Assembly: GCA_965224845.1 (NCBI GenBank)
Contig: CBDDAJ010000024.1
Coordinates: forward strand, 62,001 to 126,000
Direction of reading: 5' to 3'
DNA: 64,000 nt
Source of the DNA: Wocania_A sp965224845
GTDB lineage: Bacteria; Bacteroidota; Bacteroidia; Flavobacteriales; Flavobacteriaceae
The translations under genes and the position numbers were made by a program. The notes under the pieces are model-generated. The model made no database searches, was not told the origin of the DNA, and saw only the letters and a program-made list of their open reading frames with translations. Of this stretch, positions 17,246 to 25,470 are shown piece after piece. Positions within the stretch are counted from its first letter, which is position 1, and each line of letters starts with the position of its first letter.

Positions 17246-18799
17246 TTACTGCATAACCACATTGCTGTACTTTGCATTGACAACAATGTTTTTAATAACA
17301 TCCGGGTTATTAGTTGTGAATGACGAAATGTTATGGTCATTTGGTTTATCTGGGTGCTTAAAAACGTGTACGCGTGCCTTTATACTGCAAATTATAATTA
17401 ACTTCTGGAAGTGTTATAACAGCATCACTATTTTGAAGAATTACATTTAAATTATCAAAGGCGTCATCAATTTTTAAAATTTTAAGATCGCCAATACTTC
17501 CATCAATAATAGCACTGCCTATTAGATTTTGTATTTCAATATTTGATGAATTAGAGTTTAAAACCATTTGCTTTACATTATTTAACTCAGCATTTTCAAC
17601 ATATTTCAAATTTAACTCTCCTAAATTCCAGTGGGTAACATAAACCGGTGAATAGGAAGCATTAATGGAAGTTCTGCTTCCATTAATGCTATGTGCTGTA
17701 AATTTAGTATGTGATAATTCTGCTTTTAAGTTATCAATGTTAGCCGCAAATTCTATTTCTCCATGCCTTACATTAACTTTTAACTTAGCGCCTTTTGGCA
17801 TTTTAATTTTAATGGTTTTTTTAACCTTAGAATTTGATTTTCTATTAACCAATTTTTCAATTAAAACACGTCGTTCGTTTGATAGTTTCTTGCGTTCTTT
17901 GGCACGCCTTTTTAGCTACCTCTGCACGCTCTTTAGCTCTTGCCTTATATACTCTTGCTTGTTCTTTAGCACGTGCTTTTTGTACTTCTGCCAATCGTTC
18001 TGCCTGTGCTTCCATTCGCTCTGCTTCATTTTCCATTCGTTCAGCAAAACGTTTGCCCCAGGCTTCCATTTTTTTAGCATATGCTTCATTATTCCATTTG
18101 CCTTCATACTTTTTTGCCCAAGCTTCCATTTGCTTACCATATTTCTCTCCCCATTCTTTCCCAAATTTTTCACCCCAGGCTTCCATTTTTTTAGCATAAT
18201 CATCACCGTATTTCGATTCAAAATTTTTAGACCACTTTTCTAAATACTTTTCACCATCTCTTTTATAAGCCTTATAATCGAACTTAATTTTATTAACACC
18301 TTCTGGCAAATCAGGTAATTCCGGCATCTTAGGCATCTCCGGCATTTCGGGCATTTCGGGCATTTCGGGCATTTCAAAATGAAAATCAATATCCATTTCT
18401 GGCAAATCTGCCAATTCAAACTTTAATTCTTCTAATACAGCATGTACAGCTTCGTCATCACCATGAGTAGTATATGCCCAAACCGAAGGCGAATTTCCTC
18501 TTGTAGATATAGAAACCATATCTTGAGAGCCTTCAATATTTACATCCCAGTCTTTTAAAGCTTCCTGCAGCTCTTCCTGAGTTAATTCTTCTCCTTTCAA
18601 TATAGGCTTCAATCTCTATGCTTCCTTTATTCCAGGTATCGAATACGATATTACAATGACTCGTATTCAAATCAATGGTAACATCTTTATCTACTTTAAT
18701 AGTCTGTGATACTTTAGCAAGCTTTTGTTGAGCAAATAAACCGCTCGACATTAAAACCGCTAAAACCGCTAACTTTAACTTTATAATTGTCTTGTTCAT
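17246..18799 (-). CDS. Exported repeat protein of a sigma/anti-sigma operon, frame broken by three indels
   Basis: Corrected, the gene encodes about 517 residues. It has a signal peptide (about 1-24, ending LFAQ), a beta-rich segment (VDKDVTIDLNTSHCNIVFDTW), a Met-Pro-Glu repeat tract, then about 150 residues of charged helix with KKMEAWG repeats and Arg/Lys/Glu/Ala-rich sequence, and a C-terminal beta-solenoid-like part (IKMPKGAKLKVNVRHGEIEF onward) resembling DUF4097-type adhesin-like proteins. Frame breaks: extra A at 18595-18597, extra A at 17909-17913, extra T at 17360-17364 (minus-strand bases). The stop after correction is at 17246-17248. It follows the anti-sigma gene by 10 bases. Function unknown; a regulated envelope protein is the best guess. 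Confidence 0.75.
18321..18375 (-). repeat. Nine-base tandem array encoding (Glu-Met-Pro)n
   Basis: About six copies of a 9-bp unit close to GGCATTTCG on the plus strand encode repeated Met-Pro-Glu triplets (MPEMPEMPEMPEMPKMPELP) on the minus strand. The inner copies are identical, the edge copies have diverged, as expected for an array still changing copy number. Confidence 0.85.
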
Positions 18800-18809
18800 T
18801 TTTTGATTT

Positions 18810-19365
18810 TTAGATGGATTGTTTTTCTTCTTCGAGATTATCTTCAGAAGTGTTTAACTCTTTTAATTGCGATCGTAAGCGATATAAAAGGTTTAAACGA
18901 AATTTTAAATTATCAATTAATGCATTTACTGTTAATTCACTTGGTCCAGATTCGGTTAATTCTAACGATAAGCGTTTGTATTCCTTATCAAGTTCATCTA
19001 GCTGTACTAAATACCCATCAAAAACATCTTTAGTTTCTGGTGTATATTCTATTTTTAGATAACTCTAGATTTATACTTGCTAAATAATAATCTTCAACCT
19101 TTTTTAAACCTGGCGACACATCTCCTAGTGTTTTAGTTGTGGCAACTTCAATAGGTTTTTCTGGCTGAAAATAATGGTACGCTCCAAAACTCAACCCTAA
19201 AAGCAGCACGGCGCTAGCCGCTATTTGCATCCAATGGAATTTAGAATTTCGCTTTTCTGGCAATGCCTTTTCTAGTTTTTCAAGAAATCTATCTTGATGA
19301 TTTTTTGGCATCTTTTCGTTTGACACCTTATCATCCTTAAATAATTCTCTAATATCTCGTGCCAT
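18810..19365 (-). CDS. Probable anti-sigma factor, broken by one indel
   Basis: Starting at ATG 19365, the product begins MARDIRELFKDDKVSNEKMP, has a single membrane helix (IAASAVLLLGLSFGAYHYF, about 58-76) and an acidic, helical C-terminus. An extra base in the T5 run 19052-19056 breaks the frame; without it the protein continues through YTPETKDVFDGYLVQLDELD to a stop at 18810-18812, about 185 residues. A cytoplasmic head plus one membrane span directly after an ECF sigma gene is the usual anti-sigma layout. As written the first part is in frame with the sigma gene, so a single open frame runs from 19902 to 19030. Confidence 0.75.
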
Positions 19366-19902
19366 TTTTTTTAAGTGCCTTAACAGTTCTTGCAATTTTG
19401 TTTTACCTCTAGATAATTGTGTACGTGATGCGACTTGAGAAATGTTTAAAATTTCTGAAATTTCCTGATGATCATAACCTTCAATTAAATACAGCATCAC
19501 CACATATTGATATTTATCTGGTAAATTATTAATAGCGCTTTTTACATCGCTTAATGTAATAGCATCTTCTACCAACCATTTGTCATCATCTTCAGTATCA
19601 ATCACTTTTAGGTGCACCTCGTCCAATTCAACAAGCCGTTGCTTTTTAGACTTTAAGAAATCGATACTTTTATTAATAACAATACGTTTTAACCAGGCAC
19701 CAAAAGTAACTTCTGCTTTATATTGATGCAGTTTAGAAAACGCTTTTATAAAGGCTTCCTGTACCACATCTTCGGCATCATTAGCATCTTTTAAAAATCG
19801 GTTGGCAACAATATACATCCCGTCGCAGTACTGGTTGTATAACTGCAATTGTGCTTTGCGATTGTTTTGTTTACATTGTTCAATAATGTCAACTTGAAAC
19901 AT
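19349..19902 (-). CDS. ECF-type RNA polymerase sigma factor
   Basis: Sigma-70 region 2 is RFLKDANDAEDVVQEAFIKAF (about 36-56, with the core-binding DAEDVVQE) and region 4 is LPDKYQYVVMLYLIEGY followed by the helix-turn-helix HQEISEILNISQVASRTQLSRGKTKL (about 125-170). The protein should end near residue 184: adding one A to the A8 run at 19364-19371 would give a stop at 19349-19351, overlapping the anti-sigma ATG at 19365. As written, the A8 run fuses sigma and anti-sigma into one 290-codon frame. Most likely a missing base, given the many indels just downstream; a true fusion or a slippage site cannot be excluded. It should direct transcription of its own operon. Confidence 0.85.
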
Positions 19903-20287
19903 GCTTATTTTACTTTTGGTTTAAGTTAGTTCATTTTAAAAGACGACAAAAAAAATGCTGTGTTGCAAAAAATTGAATATTTTTTTCAAAAACAATAAAT
20001 ATCTGCACATTCCCTTGTATTTCGGCTATGCTCAATGTGACAGGTCGGGCTATACGCTATATTTTTTTTCGTACCACAAAAAAGGATATCGCTACTATCC
20101 CTAACACAGGTTTGTTTTCCAATGCAAAGTACATTTTAATCATCATTTCTCTTCTTATTAGCTTATTATTTCCTGTCTCACATCTCTATGGAAAAACAAC
20201 TGTACAACAAAGCTAAATAAATGTGCGTTTCAATTTTATTAATTATTACTTTTTAAAGTATCTTTATCTCCTAATAAATTCCTTTTT
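19903..20287. other. Divergent intergenic region with composite repeat
   Basis: The 385 bases between the sigma gene (minus) and the DUF2911 gene (plus) contain the composite repeat copy B (20021-20105). A 62-codon open frame overlapping it (20028-20216) has no family resemblance and is not called. No clear -33/-7 pair was found for either flanking gene. Confidence 0.6.
20021..20105 (-). repeat. Composite intergenic repeat, copy B (compact)
   Basis: Read on the minus strand: GTTAGGGAT (20097-20105), AGCGATATCC, a T6 run, an 8-base spacer, an A-run, TATAGCGTATAGCCCGACC (ending 20043) and TTGAGCATAGCCGAA (20021-20035). The three blocks match copy A at 11993-12147 in order and spacing except for the spacer. 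The T-run and A-run can pair, so the centre is a hairpin. Confidence 0.75.
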
Positions 20288-20842
20288 ATGAACACTTTTT
20301 TAAAACGCGTTTTATTCCTACTATCATTTGTAGCCTTAGGCTTATTTTTATATTCTTTTTTTGTTGAAAATATTTTTGCTCCTCGATTAAGCCCTAAAGA
20401 CACTGTAGAATTTAAATTAAACGATTTAAAGCTTGAAGTGTTTTATAATAGGCCGTTTAAGAAAGATCGTGAAATTTTGGAGCCCTGGTCCCATTTAATC
20501 AAGTATGGCGAACCGGAGCTAACGAAGCGACAACCTTTGAAACCAAACCAAACGCTTGATGTCAATGGAATGCCTTTACCAAAAGGGAAGTACACGCTTT
20601 GGACCGTACCAAAAGATAGTGTTTGGACAGTAATATTTAATTCTAAACAATATCCCTGGGGAGTTACTAACGAAATGATACCATACTGGGACCCCAATTA
20701 TGATGTTTTAAATGTTGATATTCCAGTTGAAAAATTAAATACAACGGTAGAACAGTTTACTATAGCTTTTGATAACTCGACAGACAACCTGTTTTTAACT
20801 ATGGCTTGGGATGACACAAAAGTGGCTGTTCCACTTAAATAG
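20288..20842 (+). CDS. DUF2911 domain protein, membrane-anchored or exported
   Basis: A 184-residue protein with one N-terminal hydrophobic helix (VLFLLSFVALGLFLYSFFV, about 8-26) that is either an uncleaved anchor or a signal. The rest is a DUF2911 domain: LKLEVFYNRPFKK (about 49-61), LPKGKYTLWTVPKDSVWTVIFN (about 99-120) and the closing NLFLTMAWDDTKVAVPL. DUF2911 proteins are common in Bacteroidota and their role is not known. The meaB gene begins 22 bases downstream, so they may share a transcript. Confidence 0.85.
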   Translation: MNTFLKRVLFLLSFVALGLFLYSFFVENIFAPRLSPKDTVEFKLNDLKLEVFYNRPFKKDREILEPWSHLIKYGEPELTKRQPLKPNQTLDVNGMPLPKGKYTLWTVPKDSVWTVIFNSKQYPWGVTNEMIPYWDPNYDVLNVDIPVEKLNTTVEQFTIAFDNSTDNLFLTMAWDDTKVAVPLK

Positions 20843-20863
20843 TTTTTTAAATAGTAGCATTAC

Positions 20864-21940
20864 GTGGCAAAAGAAAAAAAATCGGCTTTAAAAGAAAATG
20901 AAGGGGTTTCTCAATCAGAAATTACTAATAGCCTTTCTATTAAAAACATAAAAAAGAAACGAAATGCTAAGATTAATCCAAAAACTTTAGTTGCCTCTAT
21001 ATTAAAAAAAGATACGACAGCTTTAAGTAGAGCCATTACTTTAGTAGAAAGCAAAAATGCAGACCATTTAGATATTGCAAATAGTATCATAAAACAATGC
21101 TTACCGCATGCTAATAAGTCTATAAGAATAGGTATTACAGGAGTCCCTGGTGTTGGAAAAAGTACCTTTATAGAAACCTTTGGTAAACACCTAACGCATG
21201 CCGGTAAACGCGTTGCTGTTTTGGCTATAGACCCAAGTAGTTCATTAACTAAAGGCAGTATTCTGGGAGATAAAACCAGAATGGAAGAACTTGTAAAAGA
21301 TGAGAACGCATATATCCGTCCGTCTGCCTCTGGGAAATCACTTGGTGGTGTAGCAAGAAAAACACGAGAAAGTATTATTTTATGTGAAGCCGCTGGTTTT
21401 GATATTATTATTATTGAAACTGTTGGTGTTGGACAAAGCGAAACAACTGTACACAGTATGGTAGATTTCTTTTTATTATTAAAATTAGCAGGTGCTGGCG
21501 ATGAGCTACAGGGCATTAAACGAGGTATCATTGAAATGGCAGATGCTATTGCAATTAACAAAGCTGATGGCGATAATTTAAAACGTGCAAAACTTGCTAA
21601 AGTAGAATTTAATAGAGCACTTCATCTCTACCCTACTAAAGATTCAGATTGGCATCCAAAAGTAACCTTATGTAGTGCTACTCAAAACAAGGGCATTGAT
21701 ACGATATGGAACATTGTACAAGAGTATATTGCTATCACTACTCAAAATAATTATTTTAGTAATAAAAGAAAAGAACAAAATAAATTTTGGCTCATTCAAA
21801 CTATTGAAGAACAATTAAAATCAGATTTTTTTAACAGACCGGATATTAAAAAAGAATTGGCCACCCAATTGCATTTAATAGAGAACAATAAAACAACACC
21901 TTTTGCAGCCGCTTACTATTTGTTAAATCTTGTTCACTAA
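20864..21940 (+). CDS. meaB: Methylmalonyl-CoA mutase-associated GTPase MeaB
   Basis: A 358-residue G3E-family GTPase that guards adenosylcobalamin loading of methylmalonyl-CoA mutase. Walker A GVPGVGKS is at about 92-99, the switch region has DPSSSLTKGSILGDKTRM (about 124-141), ETVGVGQSE (about 186-194) is the G3 motif and NKAD the base-specificity motif. The start is GTG at 20864, giving MAKEKKSALKENEGVSQ, which agrees with the N-terminal extension of flavobacterial MeaB proteins. Its 3' end overlaps the convergent PAP2 gene by four bases. The mutase genes are not in this window. Confidence 0.95.
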   Translation: MAKEKKSALKENEGVSQSEITNSLSIKNIKKKRNAKINPKTLVASILKKDTTALSRAITLVESKNADHLDIANSIIKQCLPHANKSIRIGITGVPGVGKSTFIETFGKHLTHAGKRVAVLAIDPSSSLTKGSILGDKTRMEELVKDENAYIRPSASGKSLGGVARKTRESIILCEAAGFDIIIIETVGVGQSETTVHSMVDFFLLLKLAGAGDELQGIKRGIIEMADAIAINKADGDNLKRAKLAKVEFNRALHLYPTKDSDWHPKVTLCSATQNKGIDTIWNIVQEYIAITTQNNYFSNKRKEQNKFWLIQTIEEQLKSDFFNRPDIKKELATQLHLIENNKTTPFAAAYYLLNLVH

Positions 21941-22506
21941 GGTTTTATATATCTATTTAAAAGATACTTAGCCAGTTTATAGAATATAAATCCCGAAATA
22001 GCTCCAAAAGTTAATCCGCAAACAATATCTAGAGGGTAATGTACTCCTACATAAATTCTGCTATATGCCACAACAGCACTCCAAAATAGTAAAATAAAAA
22101 TGAGGTATTTATAATATGGTTTAAGCATTAAACCTGCAAAAACTGCAGCTGCCATTGAGTTGGATGAATGCCCAGAAAAAAAACCGTACTTGCCACAACG
22201 CACCGCAATAAAACGCATTTGATTTATTAAGCCCTCTTCTCCACAAGGTCTTGGTCTCTCAAAACCACGCTTAAAAATATTAGTAATTTGATCGGTAAAT
22301 GTTATCATTAAGGCTACAACCACAACAAAAATTAAAAGCGATTTAGTACCAAATTTTTTATACAATAAAAACAATAACAATGCATATAATGGAATAAATG
22401 TTAATTTATCTGTTATAATTAACCATAAAGTATCCCATGTTGAAGAACCTAAATTGTTTAAAAATAAAAATAGCTCGGTATCGTAATTTAAAAGTTGATC
22501 TATCAT
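21937..22506 (-). CDS. PAP2 family membrane phosphatase
   Basis: A 189-residue integral membrane phosphatase with about five helices. The three PAP2 signatures are present: KRGFERPRP (KX6RP type, about 75-83), FFSGHSSNS (SGH with the catalytic His, about 109-117) and SRIYVGVHYPLDIVCG (SRX5HX3D, about 149-164). Substrates in this family include undecaprenyl pyrophosphate and phosphatidic or PGP-type lipids; the specific one is not evident. It is the last gene of a minus-strand run with the small acidic protein gene 15 bases upstream. Confidence 0.92.
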   Translation of the reverse strand: MIDQLLNYDTELFLFLNNLGSSTWDTLWLIITDKLTFIPLYALLLFLLYKKFGTKSLLIFVVVVALMITFTDQITNIFKRGFERPRPCGEEGLINQMRFIAVRCGKYGFFSGHSSNSMAAAVFAGLMLKPYYKYLIFILLFWSAVVAYSRIYVGVHYPLDIVCGLTFGAISGFIFYKLAKYLLNRYIKP

Positions 22507-22521
22507 TTAGAATATTCTGTT

Positions 22522-22749
22522 TTAATCTTCATATTTAGCAACTTCATTATCATAAAACTCTGTAGCTAATTTTATAGCATTTTCAGTTTCAGTTTCTAAT
22601 TCTTTTTGGTCTTCAGCATCAAAATCTTCAAACCATTCCACTTCATCATCTTCAAGGTTAATTATAAATCTTGGGAATTCGGTATGAATAACAAAAATAG
22701 CATTTGGATAATCTGTATTATCACCAAGTATAAATTTCGGAAGTGTCAT
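22522..22749 (-). CDS. Small acidic conserved protein
   Basis: A 75-residue, very acidic cytoplasmic protein (FPRFIINLEDDEVEWFEDFD followed by an Asp/Glu-rich helix to KYED). No signal peptide or known domain was recognised. The protein-like composition, normal start and close spacing to the PAP2 gene support it as real. I do not know its function. Confidence 0.75.
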   Translation of the reverse strand: MTLPKFILGDNTDYPNAIFVIHTEFPRFIINLEDDEVEWFEDFDAEDQKELETETENAIKLATEFYDNEVAKYED

Positions 22750-22809
22750 TTGTTAGTTATTAGTTGTTAGTCAAAATTAACTTTTTTACTTTAAATATGT
22801 CATTACACT

Positions 22810-24189
22810 TTAAATACTTTCAGCTTCAATTAACTTTTTAGTCAAATAATTAAATCTAATATATAATAAAATAGCTGCAGTAGTTAATCCAGCAAGTAAA
22901 CCCAACCAAATACCAAAGCTACCGTAAGCATCTTCTTTTCCAAAAAACCAACTTATTGGAAAACCAACCAACCAATAGGATATAAATGTAATAATTGTTG
23001 GTATTTTAACATCCTGTAATCCACGTAAAGCCCCTAAAACGAGCACTTGAATACTATCGCTAATTTGAAAAATCGCTGCGGCTATTAATAGTTTTGATGC
23101 TATTAAAACTACTTCAGTATTATCTGTTAGATTTTTTGCATCATCAAAGTCTACATACAACTTTGGTAAATGATTATGAAATGCAAAGAAAATAATAGCA
23201 AATCCTACAGCAAATATAGTTCCCATAAAAAATAAAGAGAATGCAATACGGCGTAACTCAAAATACTTTTTTAGCCCTTTTTGATTTCCAACTCTTATCA
23301 TAGAGGCTACACTTAGCCCCATAGCTACCATAAACGTCATTGAAGACAAGTTTAATGCAATTTGATTAGCAGCTTGCGGGTTTTTGCCCAATAAACCACT
23401 TAGCCAAATTGCTGCAGTAAATATGGCAACTTCAAAAAACATTTGCATGGCACTTGGGGCACCTAAGTTTATAATTTTTTTAAGCATCAATTTGTTAAGC
23501 ACAAAAAACTTTATGTTAGTTACAAAGGCTTTCGATTTTTCTTTACCCTTTAATAAGAGCCATAAATACCAAACCATTATGAACCGGGATATTAATGTAC
23601 CGTAGGCAGCACCAACAATACCAAGCTCAGGAAACCCAAACTTTCCAAAAATCAATATATAATTTAAAAGTACGTTTATAACATTAGCTAAAACAGTAGC
23701 ATACATAGGGTACTTAGTCATAGATAGCCCATCACTAAATTGTTTAAATGCCTGAAAAACTATTAATGGAATTAACGAAAATGCTACTAAATCTAAATAA
23801 GGGATGGCTAATTCTACAACCTCAACAGGCTGTTTCATAAAATACATCAGCGGTTTAGCAAAAAACACTACTAAAAATAATAATATCCCCAAAACAGTGC
23901 ATAAGAACAAACCGTGTTTAAAAGATGACTTGCCATTGGTAAAGTTATTTTCGGCATCTGCTTCGGCTACTAAAGGTGTTATTGCTGTAGAAAACCCAAT
24001 CCCTAAAGACATGGCTATAAACATAAAGCTATTCCCTAAAGAAACTGCAGCTAATTCGGCAGTTCCTAACTGTCCAACCATAATATTATCAATAAAACTT
24101 ACAAAGGTATGCCCTAACATCCCTAACATTACCGGAGCTGCCAGTTGCCAATTGTATTTAAACTCTTTAGTATAGTCTTTAATTTGCAT
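22810..24189 (-). CDS. MATE family efflux transporter
   Basis: A 459-residue membrane protein with about 12 helices in two repeated halves. Family features include the N-terminal NWQLAAPVMLGMLGHTFVSFIDNIMVGQLGT segment (about 14-44; given here for position only) with the VSFIDNIMVGQLG motif, and the equivalent region in the second half around LGAPSAMQMFFEVAIF (about 243-258). MATE proteins export cationic compounds using Na+ or H+ gradients. A promoter box ends only four bases before the ATG, so the mRNA is probably leaderless. Confidence 0.93.
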   Translation of the reverse strand: MQIKDYTKEFKYNWQLAAPVMLGMLGHTFVSFIDNIMVGQLGTAELAAVSLGNSFMFIAMSLGIGFSTAITPLVAEADAENNFTNGKSSFKHGLFLCTVLGILLFLVVFFAKPLMYFMKQPVEVVELAIPYLDLVAFSLIPLIVFQAFKQFSDGLSMTKYPMYATVLANVINVLLNYILIFGKFGFPELGIVGAAYGTLISRFIMVWYLWLLLKGKEKSKAFVTNIKFFVLNKLMLKKIINLGAPSAMQMFFEVAIFTAAIWLSGLLGKNPQAANQIALNLSSMTFMVAMGLSVASMIRVGNQKGLKKYFELRRIAFSLFFMGTIFAVGFAIIFFAFHNHLPKLYVDFDDAKNLTDNTEVVLIASKLLIAAAIFQISDSIQVLVLGALRGLQDVKIPTIITFISYWLVGFPISWFFGKEDAYGSFGIWLGLLAGLTTAAILLYIRFNYLTKKLIEAESI

Positions 24190-24193
24190 GATG

Positions 24194-24224
24194 CAAAAGT
24201 AAACTTATGCATCTTGTTTACCAA
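24194..24224 (-). promoter_or_regulatory. Promoter of the MATE gene, implying a leaderless mRNA
   Basis: On the minus strand TTG (24222-24224) and TACTTTTG (24194-24201) are separated by 20 bases, a good -33/-7 pair. The ATG begins four bases after the -7 box, so transcription should start at or beside the start codon. Confidence 0.7.
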
Positions 24225-24404
24225 TTTTGTAATATTTTTTTAAATGTTAATAACTCAATATAACTTTTCATTATTTTATTGAAGCATTTTCATACATTCG
24301 CCATGCTTTAAAAGCAATCTCACTAAGAAATAGCATTTTAGAAACATTTAGCTTTTTATTTTATAGGGATTAAAAATTAATACAGCTTACAAGTTTCAAT
24401 ATTT

Positions 24405-24432
24405 AAGGAGGAAATTTATTTCCTCCTTTTAT
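24405..24432 (+). terminator. Terminator-like hairpin in a divergent region
   Basis: A perfect 10-bp stem AAGGAGGAAA / TTTCCTCCTT with a TTTA loop, followed by TTATATTT. Both neighbouring genes read away from it, so it does not end either of them. It could end a small RNA or act as an attenuator in the leader of the PD40 gene at 24515. Confidence 0.6.
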
Positions 24433-24514
24433 ATTTATATCTAAAGTTCTTTTAACATTACATTTAGAATTTTCAATCATTGCTTTTAGTACCTTGTGAT
24501 AAATCCTTAATTTT

Positions 24515-25441
24515 ATGAAGCTGGTATTATTATTTCTATTCTCATTTAATATATTTTTTAGTTTTTCTCAACAAATTGTTACTCCGTTTTTAGAAAATAT
24601 TACAAAACAGTTTCCTAACGTAAGAGATATTGCAATTTCCCCAAATGGGGATGAAGCTATGTTCTCTGCTCAAAGTGTAATGGGTAATATTTCTGTCATT
24701 ATTACTTTGGTAAAAGAAAACGGAAAATGGAGTCGTCCAAAAATTGCATCATTTTCTGGTCAATTTTTCGATTTAGAACCTTTTTTCTCTCATGACGGAT
24801 TAAAGCTTTATTTTGTATCTACAAGACCTTTAGATCGTTCTACAAAAAAACCTAAAGATTTTGATATTTGGTTTGTTAAACGAAAGGATTTAAAAAGTGC
24901 CTGGTCTAAACCTATAAACATGGGAAGTCCAATAAATACGGAGCATGGTGAATTTTATCCCTCTATTTCAAAGAACGGCAATTTTTATTTTACACGAGAT
25001 AACCCCGAATTAAAGCGAAAAGACGACATTTATGTGAGTAAAAATATTAATGGTCACTTAACCGAACCTGTGGTATTACCTCATGTTATTAACTCTGAAG
25101 GCTATGAATACAATGCGTTTATTGCACCAGATGAATCTTATTTAATCTATGGTTGTTATAACAGAGCAGATGGTTTAGGCAGCGGCGACTTATATATTAG
25201 CTATAATACTGAAGCGGGTTGGTCGGAAGCTAAAAACTTAGGTCACAAAATAAATTCAACGAAAATGGATTATTGTCCATATGTTGATGTAAAAACGAAT
25301 ACACTTTATTTTACTAGTAAATTAGATAATACCAAAACAGAGTTTGAAAAGCCTTTAACAATTAACGAACTCTTAAGTGAATTTAATAAATCTGATAATG
25401 GATCGAGTAAGTTATATCAGGTTGCTTTAAAAAACATATAA
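24515..25441 (+). CDS. Exported PD40 (TolB-like propeller repeat) protein
   Basis: A 308-residue protein with a signal peptide (about 1-18, ending FSFSQ) and WD40-like/PD40 propeller repeats, for example DIAISPNGDEAMFSA (about 41-55), EPFFSHDGLKLYFVSTRP (about 89-106), YPSISKNGNFYFTRD (about 149-163) and NAFIAPDESYLIYGC (about 200-214). Such propellers bind peptides or glycans in the periplasm; no catalytic residues are seen. The gene stands alone, convergent with the esterase gene. Confidence 0.85.
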   Translation: MKLVLLFLFSFNIFFSFSQQIVTPFLENITKQFPNVRDIAISPNGDEAMFSAQSVMGNISVIITLVKENGKWSRPKIASFSGQFFDLEPFFSHDGLKLYFVSTRPLDRSTKKPKDFDIWFVKRKDLKSAWSKPINMGSPINTEHGEFYPSISKNGNFYFTRDNPELKRKDDIYVSKNINGHLTEPVVLPHVINSEGYEYNAFIAPDESYLIYGCYNRADGLGSGDLYISYNTEAGWSEAKNLGHKINSTKMDYCPYVDVKTNTLYFTSKLDNTKTEFEKPLTINELLSEFNKSDNGSSKLYQVALKNI

Positions 25442-25470
25442 TTATTTAAGACTAATTATAGCAGCTGTTT

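Larger units (their letters stand above)
24190..24514. other. Divergent intergenic region with terminator-like hairpin
   Basis: The 325 bases between the MATE and PD40 genes hold the MATE promoter at one end and a strong hairpin (24405-24428) near the other. No protein-coding frame is supported. Confidence 0.6.

Noticed and set aside
17665..18243. Long plus-strand frame rich in Phe, Ser, Leu and Cys
   Set aside because: It is the antisense of the charged helical repeat region; the minus-strand frame has signal peptide, repeat structure and operon context.
18321..18375. A CRISPR-like repeat array
   Set aside because: The units are 9 bases, contiguous without spacers and keep one reading frame, so this is a coding tandem repeat.
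20028..20216. A 62-codon open frame with a hydrophobic stretch
   Set aside because: It begins inside repeat copy B and has no recognisable start context or protein-like pattern outside the chance hydrophobic run.
20911..21561. A 216-codon frame antisense to meaB
   Set aside because: It is a shadow of a clearly conserved gene and has no family features.
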